DNA of 33,889 nt from Clostridia bacterium (GTDB lineage: Bacteria; Bacillota; Clostridia; Oscillospirales; Acutalibacteraceae). The notes under the pieces were generated by a model, which worked only from the letters and a program-made list of their open reading frames with translations, had not been told where the DNA came from and did no database searches. The stretch is from assembly GCA_900770255.1 (NCBI GenBank), contig CAAGJN010000049.1:1-33889 (forward strand). The letters are read 5' to 3'. A program made the translations under genes and the position numbers. This document shows, piece by piece, positions 1 through 7,396 of this stretch; positions within the stretch are counted from its first letter, which is position 1, and each line of letters opens with the position of its first letter.

Positions 1-989
1 ATATGCTTGCCCGTGCAAATATCTGCTCCCGCTTTGCGGAGCGGGTGCTCGTGCTTCTCGGCTCGTTTGAAGCACACAGCTTTGAGGAGCTGTTTCAGGG
101 AACCCGGGCTCTGCCGTGGGAAAACTGGATTGGCGCGCAGGATGCGTTTCCTGTCAAGGGCTATTCTATTGACTCCGACCTTTTCAGCGTGCGCGATTGT
201 CAGGCGATAATCAAAAAAGCCGTTGTTGAGCGCCTGAAGCAGAAATATTCGATCGAATGGTTTGAGGAGAGCGGGCCTGTCTATCAGATCCAGTTCTCCG
301 TTATGAAAAACAAAGTTTCGCTCATGCTCGACACCTCAGGCGCGGGACTTCACAAGAGGGGATATCGCAAAAACGCCAACGACGCGCCGATAAAAGAGAC
401 GCTGGCCGCATCGCTGTGCTGGTTCTCGCGTCTGCGCCCGTATCATTCGCTCTACGATCCGATGTGCGGGTCGGGCACGATACTCATTGAGGGCGCGATG
501 ATGGCGAGAAATATCGCACCCGGTGTCAACCGAAACTTTTCGGCGGAGCGCTGGCCGAATATTCCGCGCGAGGTCTGGTATAACGAGCGCGAGCGTGCGC
601 GCAGCCTTGAGCGCGAGGCGCATGATTTCTTTGCTTACGGTTCGGATATCAGCCGCGAGGCGGCGACTCTGACCGCCGCCAATGCCGAGGCTGCCGGCGT
701 TGACGATATAGTCAGCGTCAGATGCTGCGAGCTTAAAAAATTCTCGCCGCAAACCGAGCGCGGCACTCTGATATGCAATCCGCCCTACGGCGAGCGTATG
801 CTCGATATCGAGCAGGCAAACGCCCTTTACCGCGACATGGGCCGGGTGTTTGAACGCCGTCACGGCTGGTCCTACAGCATAATAACTCCGTCGGATACCT
901 TCGAGCAGGAGTTCGGGCGCAGAGCGGATAAACGCAGGAAACTATATAACGGCATGATCAAGTGCCAGTTATTTATGTACTATAAATAA
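1..989 (+). CDS. THUMP-domain 23S rRNA (guanine-N2)-methyltransferase, RlmL/YpsC type, 5' truncated
   Basis: The reading frame is open from the left edge, so the true start lies outside the window; about 45-50 N-terminal residues are probably missing compared with full-length relatives. The visible part opens within the THUMP RNA-binding region (ARANICSRFAERV, then FEELFQGTRALPWENW). It continues into a Rossmann methyltransferase domain with the SAM-binding motif YDPMCGSGTILIEGA and the catalytic motif NPPYGERM, as in enzymes that methylate guanine N2 in 23S rRNA. The family is cytoplasmic and acts in ribosome maturation. The C-terminus (KCQLFMYYK) is complete. A lipid kinase gene follows after 32 bases with its own strong ribosome binding site, so the two are probably co-transcribed. 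The exact target base cannot be read from the sequence. Confidence 0.9.
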   Translation, partial: MLARANICSRFAERVLVLLGSFEAHSFEELFQGTRALPWENWIGAQDAFPVKGYSIDSDLFSVRDCQAIIKKAVVERLKQKYSIEWFEESGPVYQIQFSVMKNKVSLMLDTSGAGLHKRGYRKNANDAPIKETLAASLCWFSRLRPYHSLYDPMCGSGTILIEGAMMARNIAPGVNRNFSAERWPNIPREVWYNERERARSLEREAHDFFAYGSDISREAATLTAANAEAAGVDDIVSVRCCELKKFSPQTERGTLICNPPYGERMLDIEQANALYRDMGRVFERRHGWSYSIITPSDTFEQEFGRRADKRRKLYNGMIKCQLFMYYK

Positions 990-1021
990 AATATCAATGA
1001 GGTAAAACTGGAGGTATTTTT

Positions 1022-1966
1022 GTGAAGCATATTTTCCTTGTCAACCCGAAGGCAGGCAAAAAAGGCGACACCGAGAGTGTGATACGTCCGCAGATAGAGG
1101 ACTACTGCGGCAAAGAGGGTCTTGATTATGAGATCTATGTCACCAAGGCTCAGGGCGACGCCCAGAACTATTGCCGCGAGAGAGCACAGAGCGGCGAAGC
1201 CATCCGCTTCTATGCCTGCGGCGGCGACGGAACACTCTATGAAGTTGTCAACGGCGTTTTCGGCTATCCGAACTGCGAGGTCGCAGTTATTCCGCTGGGC
1301 TCCGGCAACGATTTCATTCGCCTGTTCGGCACGAAAGAGGAGTTCATTAATGTCGAGGCTCAGGTCACCGGAATTCCCGTTGAGCTCGACGTTGTGAAGT
1401 GCGGCGACAAGATCGCTATCAACCAGTGCTCGATGGGTATGGATGCCGAGGTCTGCGCAAAGCAGGCGGATTTCAAGAAGCTGCCATTGGTAAACGGAGA
1501 GATGGCATATTTTCTCGCGGCCATTCAGGCGCTCTTTAAAAAGCTCGGCCATAAATTCACCATCACTATCGACGATAACGAGCCTTTCACGGAAAATGTG
1601 CTGTTCTGCCTTTCCGCCAATTCCCGCTGGTACGGCGGCGGATTTAAGGCCGCGCCGCTCGCATGGCCCGACGACGGCAAGCTTGATTTCATTATAGTTC
1701 GCCATGACGGAGGCCGCCTTCGTCTTTTCCCGCTGCTTCAGAAGTATAAGAGGGGCGAGCATCTCGGCCTGTCGATCACTCAGTATGTCACGGGCAAGCG
1801 TATGGCCGTGAAGAGTGACGTTCCCGCGGCTGTCAATATCGACGGCGAGTGCGAGTTTGTGACCGAGTGTGTGTTTGAGATCGTACCTAAGGCAATCAAG
1901 TTCGTCGTGCCGAAGTTTTCCTCGTTCCACGAGGGCAGAACTGAGCGCGAAGCCGAGAGAGCCTGA
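1022..1966 (+). CDS. Diacylglycerol/lipid kinase (DagK/YegS/BmrU family)
   Basis: This is a 314-residue cytosolic or membrane-peripheral kinase that phosphorylates diacylglycerol or a related lipid to a phosphatidate. The catalytic-domain signatures are clear: the N-terminal strand HIFLVNPKAGKK, the nucleotide-binding GGDGTLYEVVNG (residues ~67-78), and PLGSGNDFIRLFG. A C-terminal beta-sandwich includes SANSRWYGGGFKAAP and DGKLDFIIV. The start is a GTG preceded by GGAGGT eight to ten bases upstream. Length is typical for the family, and nothing looks broken. It follows the RNA methyltransferase by 32 bases and is closed by a strong hairpin terminator. The lipid substrate cannot be decided; recycling of diacylglycerol from lipoteichoic acid or glycolipid synthesis is the usual role in Firmicutes. 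Confidence 0.9.
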   Translation: MKHIFLVNPKAGKKGDTESVIRPQIEDYCGKEGLDYEIYVTKAQGDAQNYCRERAQSGEAIRFYACGGDGTLYEVVNGVFGYPNCEVAVIPLGSGNDFIRLFGTKEEFINVEAQVTGIPVELDVVKCGDKIAINQCSMGMDAEVCAKQADFKKLPLVNGEMAYFLAAIQALFKKLGHKFTITIDDNEPFTENVLFCLSANSRWYGGGFKAAPLAWPDDGKLDFIIVRHDGGRLRLFPLLQKYKRGEHLGLSITQYVTGKRMAVKSDVPAAVNIDGECEFVTECVFEIVPKAIKFVVPKFSSFHEGRTEREAERA

Positions 1967-1979
1967 GAAAAATAAAATT

Positions 1980-2009
1980 AAAGCACTGCCCGAAACCGGG
2001 CAGTGCTTT
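1980..2009. terminator. Bidirectional intrinsic terminator
   Basis: A perfect 13-bp stem (AAAGCACTGCCCG pairing with CGGGCAGTGCTTT) with an AAAC loop. It is flanked by A-rich sequence on the left and T-rich sequence on the right. It sits between the convergent lipid kinase and PHP genes and can stop transcription from both sides. Confidence 0.9.
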
Positions 2010-2030
2010 GAAATATAGAGTTTTTTAATG

Positions 2031-2714
2031 TTATTCAGTGACCTTATCTGTGCGCAGTCTGTAGTTGTTCTCTCTGAGCAACTTTGCAAGGCAGCGCGGG
2101 CACGCGGGCCTTTCGGGAAAGAACAGGCCGCCGGGGTGGCTGCCGAGTTTGCCGTGAAAGTCGGAGCCGGAGGTCGGGCGCAGCTCATATTTTTCAGCCC
2201 ATGCCCTGGCAATATCGTTGTTCGACTCGTGGCCGGGATGCGCGTTGTATATTTCGACGCCGTCGAGCAGTTCGTCGTCGCTGATGGTCATGCCGACTCT
2301 GAACGGGTGCGCCTGAAAGACGATCAGGCCATTCTCGTCAGCGATGGGGCGAAAATCCTCAAGGCACTGTATCCTGTCAAGATACGGGTGAGAATAGATG
2401 AACTCCTCGTCAAAGCCGTAGACAAGATAGTCGTTGATGTTCTCAAGAAAGCGCAGTTCCATGCCGAGCAGTACGCTGAAATCCTCTGTCTCGAGCTTTT
2501 TTGCCGCCCTGTATCCCTCGAGGAAATGGTCGGCCTTTTTCTCCCACGGCTCATTCTTTACGCACTTCATTGTGCCCGTGTGCATGTGGTCGGTTATTAC
2601 GATCCCGTCGTATCCGAGCCCTCTGAAGGTCTCAACGACCGTCTCGGCCGGTGCATCGCCGCATGTGCTCGTCTGCGAGGTGTGCGCGTGCATCTCAAAA
2701 AGAAATTCTTTCAT
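2031..2714 (-). CDS. PHP-domain metal-dependent phosphoesterase
   Basis: A 227-residue PHP (polymerase and histidinol phosphatase) domain protein. Metal-binding motifs are visible in order: EMHAHTSQTSTCGD (H-x-H), VITDHMHTG, GMELRFLE, QAHPFR, DGVEIYNAHP and SGSDFHGKLG (D-x-H), so a multi-metal phosphoesterase site looks intact. The frame stays open upstream to 2795. The ATG at 2714 is chosen because the PHP fold begins there, and because a good SigA promoter (TTGCAC, 17 bp, TATAAT at 2767-2795) would start transcription near 2760, downstream of the longer start. The ribosome binding site is weak. It is divergent from a HAD hydrolase. Substrate unknown; nucleotide or sugar phosphate hydrolysis is typical of small PHP proteins. 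Confidence 0.85.
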   Translation of the reverse strand: MKEFLFEMHAHTSQTSTCGDAPAETVVETFRGLGYDGIVITDHMHTGTMKCVKNEPWEKKADHFLEGYRAAKKLETEDFSVLLGMELRFLENINDYLVYGFDEEFIYSHPYLDRIQCLEDFRPIADENGLIVFQAHPFRVGMTISDDELLDGVEIYNAHPGHESNNDIARAWAEKYELRPTSGSDFHGKLGSHPGGLFFPERPACPRCLAKLLRENNYRLRTDKVTE

Positions 2715-2766
2715 GTTTTCACTCTTTTCTTGTTTGTCGGAGTTTTTTTCATCAAATTCGACATAT

Positions 2767-2795
2767 ATTATACTCTGATTTTCTATTTTGTGCAA
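2767..2795 (-). promoter_or_regulatory. SigA-type promoter for the PHP gene
   Basis: On the minus strand, TTGCAC (2790-2795), a 17-bp spacer, and TATAAT (2767-2772). The predicted transcription start near 2760 fixes the PHP protein start at 2714. Confidence 0.75.
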
Positions 2796-2820
2796 TCAAA
2801 ACTTTTTATTTGGAGAAGCT

Positions 2821-3459
2821 ATGAAAAATTATTCACTTATTATCTGGGATTTTAACGGTACTCTGCTCGATGATGTGGGTGCGGCGCTGTCGTCAGTCAA
2901 CGACATGCTTGCAAGGCGCGGCAAACCGCCGATCGGCCTTGCCGAGTACCGTGAATATATAGACGTGCCGATCCGAGGCTTCTATGAACGGGTTCTCGAT
3001 CTTGAAAATGAGGATTATGATCAGATACTTTCGGAATTTCAGTCGGGTTATGAGAGACACGTCAAAAGCTGCGGGCTGACTCAGCTTGTGCTCCCCGCGC
3101 TCGAAAAGGCGAGGGACAAGCATATTCCGCAGGTCGTGCTCTCGTCGAGCGAGCAGAGCCAGCTTGAGCGTTTGCTTAAAACCTATGGTATATATGACTT
3201 CTTTGACGCCGTGCTCGGCGCCGACGATATTCTTGCCGGCAGCAAGATAGAACGCGCCGAAAAATATATGGAGGCCCACGGAACGGACACGGCGAGCGCA
3301 ATAGTTATCGGCGATCTGCTCCATGACTGCGACGTCGCCGCGGCGATAGGCTCAGAGTGCCTGCTGCTCACAAGCGGCCACCATGACAGGGAGCGCCTTG
3401 AGAGCGCGGGTGTCCGCGTTGAGGATACGCTCGAGAGCTTTATCAATGAGCAAACTTGA
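2821..3459 (+). CDS. HAD-superfamily hydrolase (phosphoglycolate phosphatase-like)
   Basis: A 212-residue haloacid dehalogenase-type phosphatase. Motif I is IIWDFNGTLLDD, in which the usual second Asp environment DxDGT is DFNGT: Asp-Phe-Asn replaces Asp-x-Asp, so the general acid position is Asn. Motif II is VVLSSSEQ, the motif III lysine lies in AGSKIERAEKYM, and motif IV is VIGDLLHDCDVAAAIG. The alpha-helical cap between motifs I and II marks a subfamily I member of the Gph/PgmB type. The start at 2821 follows TTGGAGAAGCT, a good ribosome binding site; an in-frame upstream ATG at 2788 has none. Likely a small-molecule phosphatase in the cytosol. The Asn in motif I may change activity and is noted as a finding. 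Confidence 0.85.
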   Translation: MKNYSLIIWDFNGTLLDDVGAALSSVNDMLARRGKPPIGLAEYREYIDVPIRGFYERVLDLENEDYDQILSEFQSGYERHVKSCGLTQLVLPALEKARDKHIPQVVLSSSEQSQLERLLKTYGIYDFFDAVLGADDILAGSKIERAEKYMEAHGTDTASAIVIGDLLHDCDVAAAIGSECLLLTSGHHDRERLESAGVRVEDTLESFINEQT

Positions 3460-3484
3460 AGAAAAACAATATATGTGGTATCAT
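3456..3484 (+). promoter_or_regulatory. SigA-type promoter for the ABC-F gene
   Basis: TTGAAG (3456-3461), a 17-bp spacer, and TATCAT (3479-3484). It overlaps the last codons of the HAD gene. The predicted transcription start near 3491 falls at the first base of the leader hairpin. Confidence 0.6.
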
Positions 3485-3490
3485 ATAAAA

Positions 3491-3518
3491 CTGCGGGCAA
3501 GATAAAGTTTGTCCGCAG
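3491..3518 (+). promoter_or_regulatory. 5' leader hairpin upstream of the ABC-F gene
   Basis: CTGCGGGCAA pairs with TTGTCCGCAG (one G-U) around a loop of about eight bases and is followed by the T-rich run ATATTTTATT. Because it starts at the predicted transcription start, it could be an attenuator, a 5' stabilising hairpin, or a terminator for the preceding HAD gene. The sequence alone does not decide. Confidence 0.5.
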
Positions 3519-3548
3519 ATATTTTATTAATTAAAACGGGAGAACAAG

Positions 3549-5159
3549 ATGATAACAGTATCGGATCTCAGCTTCAATTTTGGCACTCAGACGCTGTTCA
3601 AGAACGTCGATCTCAAATTCACTCCGGGTAACTGCTACGGTATAATCGGCGCGAACGGCGCGGGAAAGTCAACCTTTTTGAAAATACTCTGCGGCGAGCT
3701 TGAGCCCTCTCACGGTTCGGTCATAATCCCTCCGACGGTCAGAATATCCGTGCTCCGTCAGGATCACTATGCGTTTGACGAATACACCGTGCTCGACACG
3801 GTGGTTATGGGCAACCGCCGTCTTTACGATATAATGAAAGAGAAGGACGCGCTCTATGAGAAGCCCGACTTCAGCGAGGAGGACGGTATGCGCGCCGCCG
3901 TGCTCGAGGAGGAGTTTGCGGAGCTCAACGGCTGGGAAGCCGAGTCCGATGCGTCAAAGCTCGTCCAGGGCCTCGGCCTTGACGAGAGCGTGCTCTATGA
4001 GCAGATGTCGTCGCTCTCCGGTTCGCAGAAGGTCAAGGTGCTGCTCGCTCAGGCGCTGTTCGGCAGCCCCGACATCATCCTGCTTGACGAGCCCACAAAC
4101 GACCTCGATATAGCCGCCGTCAAATGGCTCGAGGACTTTTTGACCGAGTATTTCGGCACGGTTATCGTCGTCTCGCATGACCGTCACTTTCTGAACAACG
4201 TCTGCACGAGAATAGTCGATATCGACTATTCCGAGATAAAAATGTATGTCGGCAACTACGAGTTCTGGTATGAGTCAAGCCAGCTTATCCAAAAGCTCAT
4301 CAAGCAGCAGAACAAGAAAAACGAGGAGAAGGCAAAAGAGCTTCAGGCTTTCATCGCGCGCTTTTCGGCAAACAAATCAAAGTCCCGCCAGGCGACCTCG
4401 AGAAAGAAGCTGCTTGATAAGCTGACGATTGAGGAGCTGCCCGCCTCGAGCCGCCGCTATCCGTTTGTCGGCTTCGAAATGGACAGGGAGGTTGGCAAGG
4501 ATATTCTTACCGTTGAGGGGCTGACCAAAGAGGCAGACGGCATGAAGCTCTTAAACAACGTCAGTTTTACCGTCCGCAAGAACGATAAGATAGCCTTTGT
4601 CGGCAGGAGCGAGCAGGCGATAACCATGCTTTTCAAGCTCCTCATGGAGGAGGAGACGCCTGACAGCGGCAGTTTCAAGTGGGGGCTCAGCACGTCGCGC
4701 TCATATTTTCCTGCGGACAATTCCGCCTTCTTCAACAGTGATCTCAACCTCATCGACTGGATGAGACAGTATTCAAAGGATCAGACAGAGACCTATATCA
4801 GGGGCTTTCTCGGACGTATGCTCTTTTCGGGCGACGCGGTCTTGAAGCCGGTCAATGTCCTTTCGGGCGGCGAGAAGGTAAGATGTATGCTCTCGCGCAT
4901 GATGCTTTTCGGCTCGAATGTACTTATTCTCGATCAGCCGACCAATCACCTCGACCTCGAGTCGATAACCGCAGTCAATAATGGGCTCTCCGATTTCAAG
5001 GGCAATGTCCTGTTCTGCTCGCATGACTATGAGATAGTCAACACCGTGGCAAACAGAATCATTGAGATCTGCGACGACGGCATTATCGATTACTCCGGCA
5101 ACTACGACGAGTTTGTCGAATTCAAAGAGAGCCGCGGGATGGAAGTAACTACACTGTGA
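3549..5159 (+). CDS. ABC-F family ATPase with degenerate second nucleotide site
   Basis: A 536-residue soluble protein with two ABC ATPase domains joined by a charged helical linker (around KKNEEKAKELQAFIARFSANKSKSRQ) and no membrane segments. This is the ABC-F layout of ribosome-associated translation factors, closest in appearance to the YbiT-like group. Domain 1 has an intact Walker A (GANGAGKS, 34-41), signature LSGSQ, and Walker B with catalytic Glu181 (ILLDEPTNDLD). In domain 2 the P-loop reads GRSEQAIT (352-359) with no Lys, and the Walker B end is LILDQPTNHLD with Gln463 in place of the catalytic Glu, although the signature LSGGEK is present. ABC-F proteins act on the ribosomal E-site, some giving antibiotic resistance; which role applies here is unknown. 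Confidence 0.9.
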   Translation: MITVSDLSFNFGTQTLFKNVDLKFTPGNCYGIIGANGAGKSTFLKILCGELEPSHGSVIIPPTVRISVLRQDHYAFDEYTVLDTVVMGNRRLYDIMKEKDALYEKPDFSEEDGMRAAVLEEEFAELNGWEAESDASKLVQGLGLDESVLYEQMSSLSGSQKVKVLLAQALFGSPDIILLDEPTNDLDIAAVKWLEDFLTEYFGTVIVVSHDRHFLNNVCTRIVDIDYSEIKMYVGNYEFWYESSQLIQKLIKQQNKKNEEKAKELQAFIARFSANKSKSRQATSRKKLLDKLTIEELPASSRRYPFVGFEMDREVGKDILTVEGLTKEADGMKLLNNVSFTVRKNDKIAFVGRSEQAITMLFKLLMEEETPDSGSFKWGLSTSRSYFPADNSAFFNSDLNLIDWMRQYSKDQTETYIRGFLGRMLFSGDAVLKPVNVLSGGEKVRCMLSRMMLFGSNVLILDQPTNHLDLESITAVNNGLSDFKGNVLFCSHDYEIVNTVANRIIEICDDGIIDYSGNYDEFVEFKESRGMEVTTL

Positions 5160-5165
5160 CGGCTG

Positions 5166-5194
5166 TTGAAAACGCCGCTTTTCTGTGATATAAT
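5166..5194 (+). promoter_or_regulatory. SigA-type promoter with extended -10
   Basis: TTGAAA (5166-5171), a 17-bp spacer, and TATAAT (5189-5194), preceded by TG at the extended -10 position. The 14-base string CTGTGATATAATAA also occurs in the ligA promoter. Confidence 0.8.
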
Positions 5195-5248
5195 AAACGC
5201 GGAAAAGAAACTGCGGAAATAAGAATGAATCTCGGAAGGACAGTAGAT

Positions 5249-7093
5249 ATGAACAATACAAAAACTGTCAAATGCTCAGACAGCGAAAAACTGACGCTGA
5301 TGTATATCATTACCTGTGCTGTTGTGGCTGTTCAGCCGCTGCTCGACATTCTCTCATCGGTCGTGATAAACCTCGGCAAGGTAAGTTATATCAGCGTCTC
5401 CGGTATTGTCAGAGCGCTGATAATATTGGCGGTCACCGTGTTTACGCTCGGCTTTTATAAGGGACGCTACAGCACCGTGTTCAAGGTGTATAACGCTGTT
5501 GCGTTTTCTTACATAGTCGTTGTATGTCTGATGAGCGCGGTGCGCGGAGACTATGTGTCGTTCCTTTATATGCTGGGTCTCATGTCCGATACGTTTTTCT
5601 TCGCGTTTATGTTTCTGCTTGTGTTTGAAACGGCTCAGACGGTCGGACACAGGGTTCACCCGGCTGTACTCTCGCTCACGGCGCTTATTTACGCGCTGAC
5701 CCTTGCGATAAATTACCTTTCGGGGAATGAAACGTTCCGTTATTCCACCTCGTTTGCCGTGGCTCTCGCGCTGCTGATTCCCTCGGCGCTCGCGTTTATG
5801 ATATCGTCCATAGGCAGAAAAGGGGCTCTCGATTCAAAGCCCGCTGGCGCGGCAATCTCATGGCTGATGCCCATCGCGGGTATAGTCATACTGCTTGTAG
5901 GCTCGGTGTTCTCCAATTCAAAGCCTGTGCTTTATATTTCGGTCATAGCTTCCGTCGTGCTGTTTGTCTGGACCTTCTCCTCGTGGAGAGACGGCAGAAA
6001 GGCGAACCGTCCTCAGATGATGCGCGGCTTTATCGCCAGCGCCCTGTTCTGTGTGCTGATTCTCGCGGCTCTGCCGATTTCCCCGGTCAAAAGCAGCTTT
6101 GACGGCAGATTCAGCTTCAAGAGCATGTTCTATACATACAGCGGCACGCAGACCTCGGACGGTACGGACAGCTCCGGCGAGCCCATATTCGGCGATGAGG
6201 AGGACGGAGACGGCGGCGACTATGTGCCCAACCTCGACTCCGGCTATGTGCCCGGCAGCAATAAGAATGATGACGAAACCGATAATAATAGCAACAATTC
6301 GACCGAAGATAAAAAGACCACCGGAAAGGACGAGCCTGTGACCGAGAGCTCCGCCGAAGCTGCAGGTGACGATACGTCCGAGGACATCTCCTCCGAGGAG
6401 TTCTCCTCCGACGAGAGTACCGAAACCACAAAGTGGTGGCAGACAATGCCCAACCAGTCCGATATAGAAAGCATGCTTTCGCAGCTGTCGCAGTATATAC
6501 CGACTCGCCCGGGCGAGCCAACCGATCCCGGAGAGGAGACTACGCAGGAGCCGCAGCAGCAGACCGACGAGCCCGGAACGGTGTCTGAGGATACCGATCA
6601 GAGCCCCGCGGCCGCGATAGGCATGGGAACTGTCAGAACGCCTGCGCTGCCGAAGCTCGCGGCGATAAATATAGACAGAACGATATATTATTCCAAAGAG
6701 TTCGGCAATGCGGATATTCAGACCAAGCTCTTCGGTCTGAAATTCTCCGGCATGTTTGACCGCTCGCTCAATGCTGCGTCGAAGGTGCATTCCGATCCGA
6801 TTACCGTGCTGCTCAGTTACGGCATACTCGGATTTATCGTGTATATCCTGCCTGCGCTGTTTATCTTCATAAAGCTGATCGGCTTTATCCTCCGCAATCT
6901 CACCTCGATATTCAGGTCGGCGGGCTGTACGGTATATATGCTCACAAGCATGATAATTCTGATCCTTTCTGCGCTCGACGGAGATATTTTGACATTTTCT
7001 GCAGTCGGCTCGGTCGCAGCGGTCATTTTGGCCAACGCGCTCTCGCTATGCGATGAGGCGGGCGAAAGGCTTTCAAAAAAGAAAAATAGCTGA
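5249..7093 (+). CDS. O-antigen ligase/Wzy-like membrane protein with long acidic loop
   Basis: A roughly 614-residue polytopic membrane protein. About nine hydrophobic segments lie in the first 290 residues. Residues ~300-464 then form a low-complexity, Asp/Glu/Ser/Thr/Gln/Pro-rich stretch (for example TDNNSNNSTEDKK, SSEEFSSDESTE), and several more membrane segments follow. The region after the loop, HSDPITVLLSYGILGF, resembles the conserved His-containing motif (HN-type, followed by G-I-x-G-F) of the O-antigen ligase/polymerase superfamily, which transfers or polymerises lipid-linked glycans at the outer membrane face. I chose ATG 5249 because GGAAGGACAG lies at good distance; ATG 5225 is the alternative. 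No glycosyltransferase genes flank it, so the family assignment rests on topology and this motif only. Confidence 0.6.
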   Translation: MNNTKTVKCSDSEKLTLMYIITCAVVAVQPLLDILSSVVINLGKVSYISVSGIVRALIILAVTVFTLGFYKGRYSTVFKVYNAVAFSYIVVVCLMSAVRGDYVSFLYMLGLMSDTFFFAFMFLLVFETAQTVGHRVHPAVLSLTALIYALTLAINYLSGNETFRYSTSFAVALALLIPSALAFMISSIGRKGALDSKPAGAAISWLMPIAGIVILLVGSVFSNSKPVLYISVIASVVLFVWTFSSWRDGRKANRPQMMRGFIASALFCVLILAALPISPVKSSFDGRFSFKSMFYTYSGTQTSDGTDSSGEPIFGDEEDGDGGDYVPNLDSGYVPGSNKNDDETDNNSNNSTEDKKTTGKDEPVTESSAEAAGDDTSEDISSEEFSSDESTETTKWWQTMPNQSDIESMLSQLSQYIPTRPGEPTDPGEETTQEPQQQTDEPGTVSEDTDQSPAAAIGMGTVRTPALPKLAAINIDRTIYYSKEFGNADIQTKLFGLKFSGMFDRSLNAASKVHSDPITVLLSYGILGFIVYILPALFIFIKLIGFILRNLTSIFRSAGCTVYMLTSMIILILSALDGDILTFSAVGSVAAVILANALSLCDEAGERLSKKKNS

Positions 7094-7107
7094 ATTTTTG
7101 CAAAATG

Positions 7108-7138
7108 AAAAAGGCGTTCCGGAAACGGGACGCTTTTT
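7108..7138 (+). terminator. Intrinsic terminator
   Basis: The left arm AAAAAGGCGTTCC pairs with GGGACGCTTTTT, with one bulged G and one G-U pair, around a GGAAAC loop. The T-run is part of the right arm. It closes the membrane-protein gene. The bases from here to ~7250 hold no recognisable feature beyond AT-rich sequence. Confidence 0.8.
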
Positions 7139-7250
7139 CTGTTTGTGTCGCAAATCGGAATAATTATTGCTCGCTTTGCGGTACGTTCCGAAAGATTTAC
7201 AAAAAAAAATTAACTTTGCAGGAAAATTTATTGAATGTAAATGGTACTAT

Positions 7251-7279
7251 TTACTTTTATATTTAATAGTGTGTATAAT
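7251..7279 (+). promoter_or_regulatory. Candidate promoter of the D-amino acid operon
   Basis: A perfect TATAAT (7274-7279) with TTACTT (7251-7256) 17 bp upstream. The -35 is weak, so an activator may be needed. The predicted start near 7286 gives a leader of about 110 bases. Confidence 0.55.
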
Positions 7280-7293
7280 AAATTGAACTAAAA

Positions 7294-7377
7294 ATGAGGG
7301 GGAGAATTTTCTTTCATTCGCTGTCTTTTTAGGGCGATTTTTTGAATAATCGTTAATTATCTCCTGCATTTTGCAGG
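7294..7377 (+). promoter_or_regulatory. Structured leader with short ORF upstream of the aminotransferase gene
   Basis: The leader holds a possible 12-codon ORF (7294-7332, MRGRIFFHSLSF, no ribosome binding site). A weak 5-bp hairpin (7318-7322 with 7333-7337) is followed by six T. Directly before the ribosome binding site is a compact hairpin, CCTGCA-TTT-TGCAGG (7363-7377), followed by GAAAGGA. No T-box or known riboswitch core is recognisable. Whether it regulates is inference. Confidence 0.3.
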
Positions 7378-7396
7378 GAAAGGAATGATATGTAAA

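Noticed and set aside
980..2212. Long minus-strand open frame (410 codons) opposite the lipid kinase
   Set aside because: It runs through a strong terminator and opposite a complete kinase gene, and its translation has no family-like motif.
2028..2855. Plus-strand open frame opposite the PHP gene
   Set aside because: Shadow of the PHP gene; it crosses a divergent promoter region and has no start signal.
7286..7396. T-box or known amino-acid riboswitch in the aminotransferase leader
   Set aside because: No T-box core (AGGGTGG-type) or other riboswitch signature was found.
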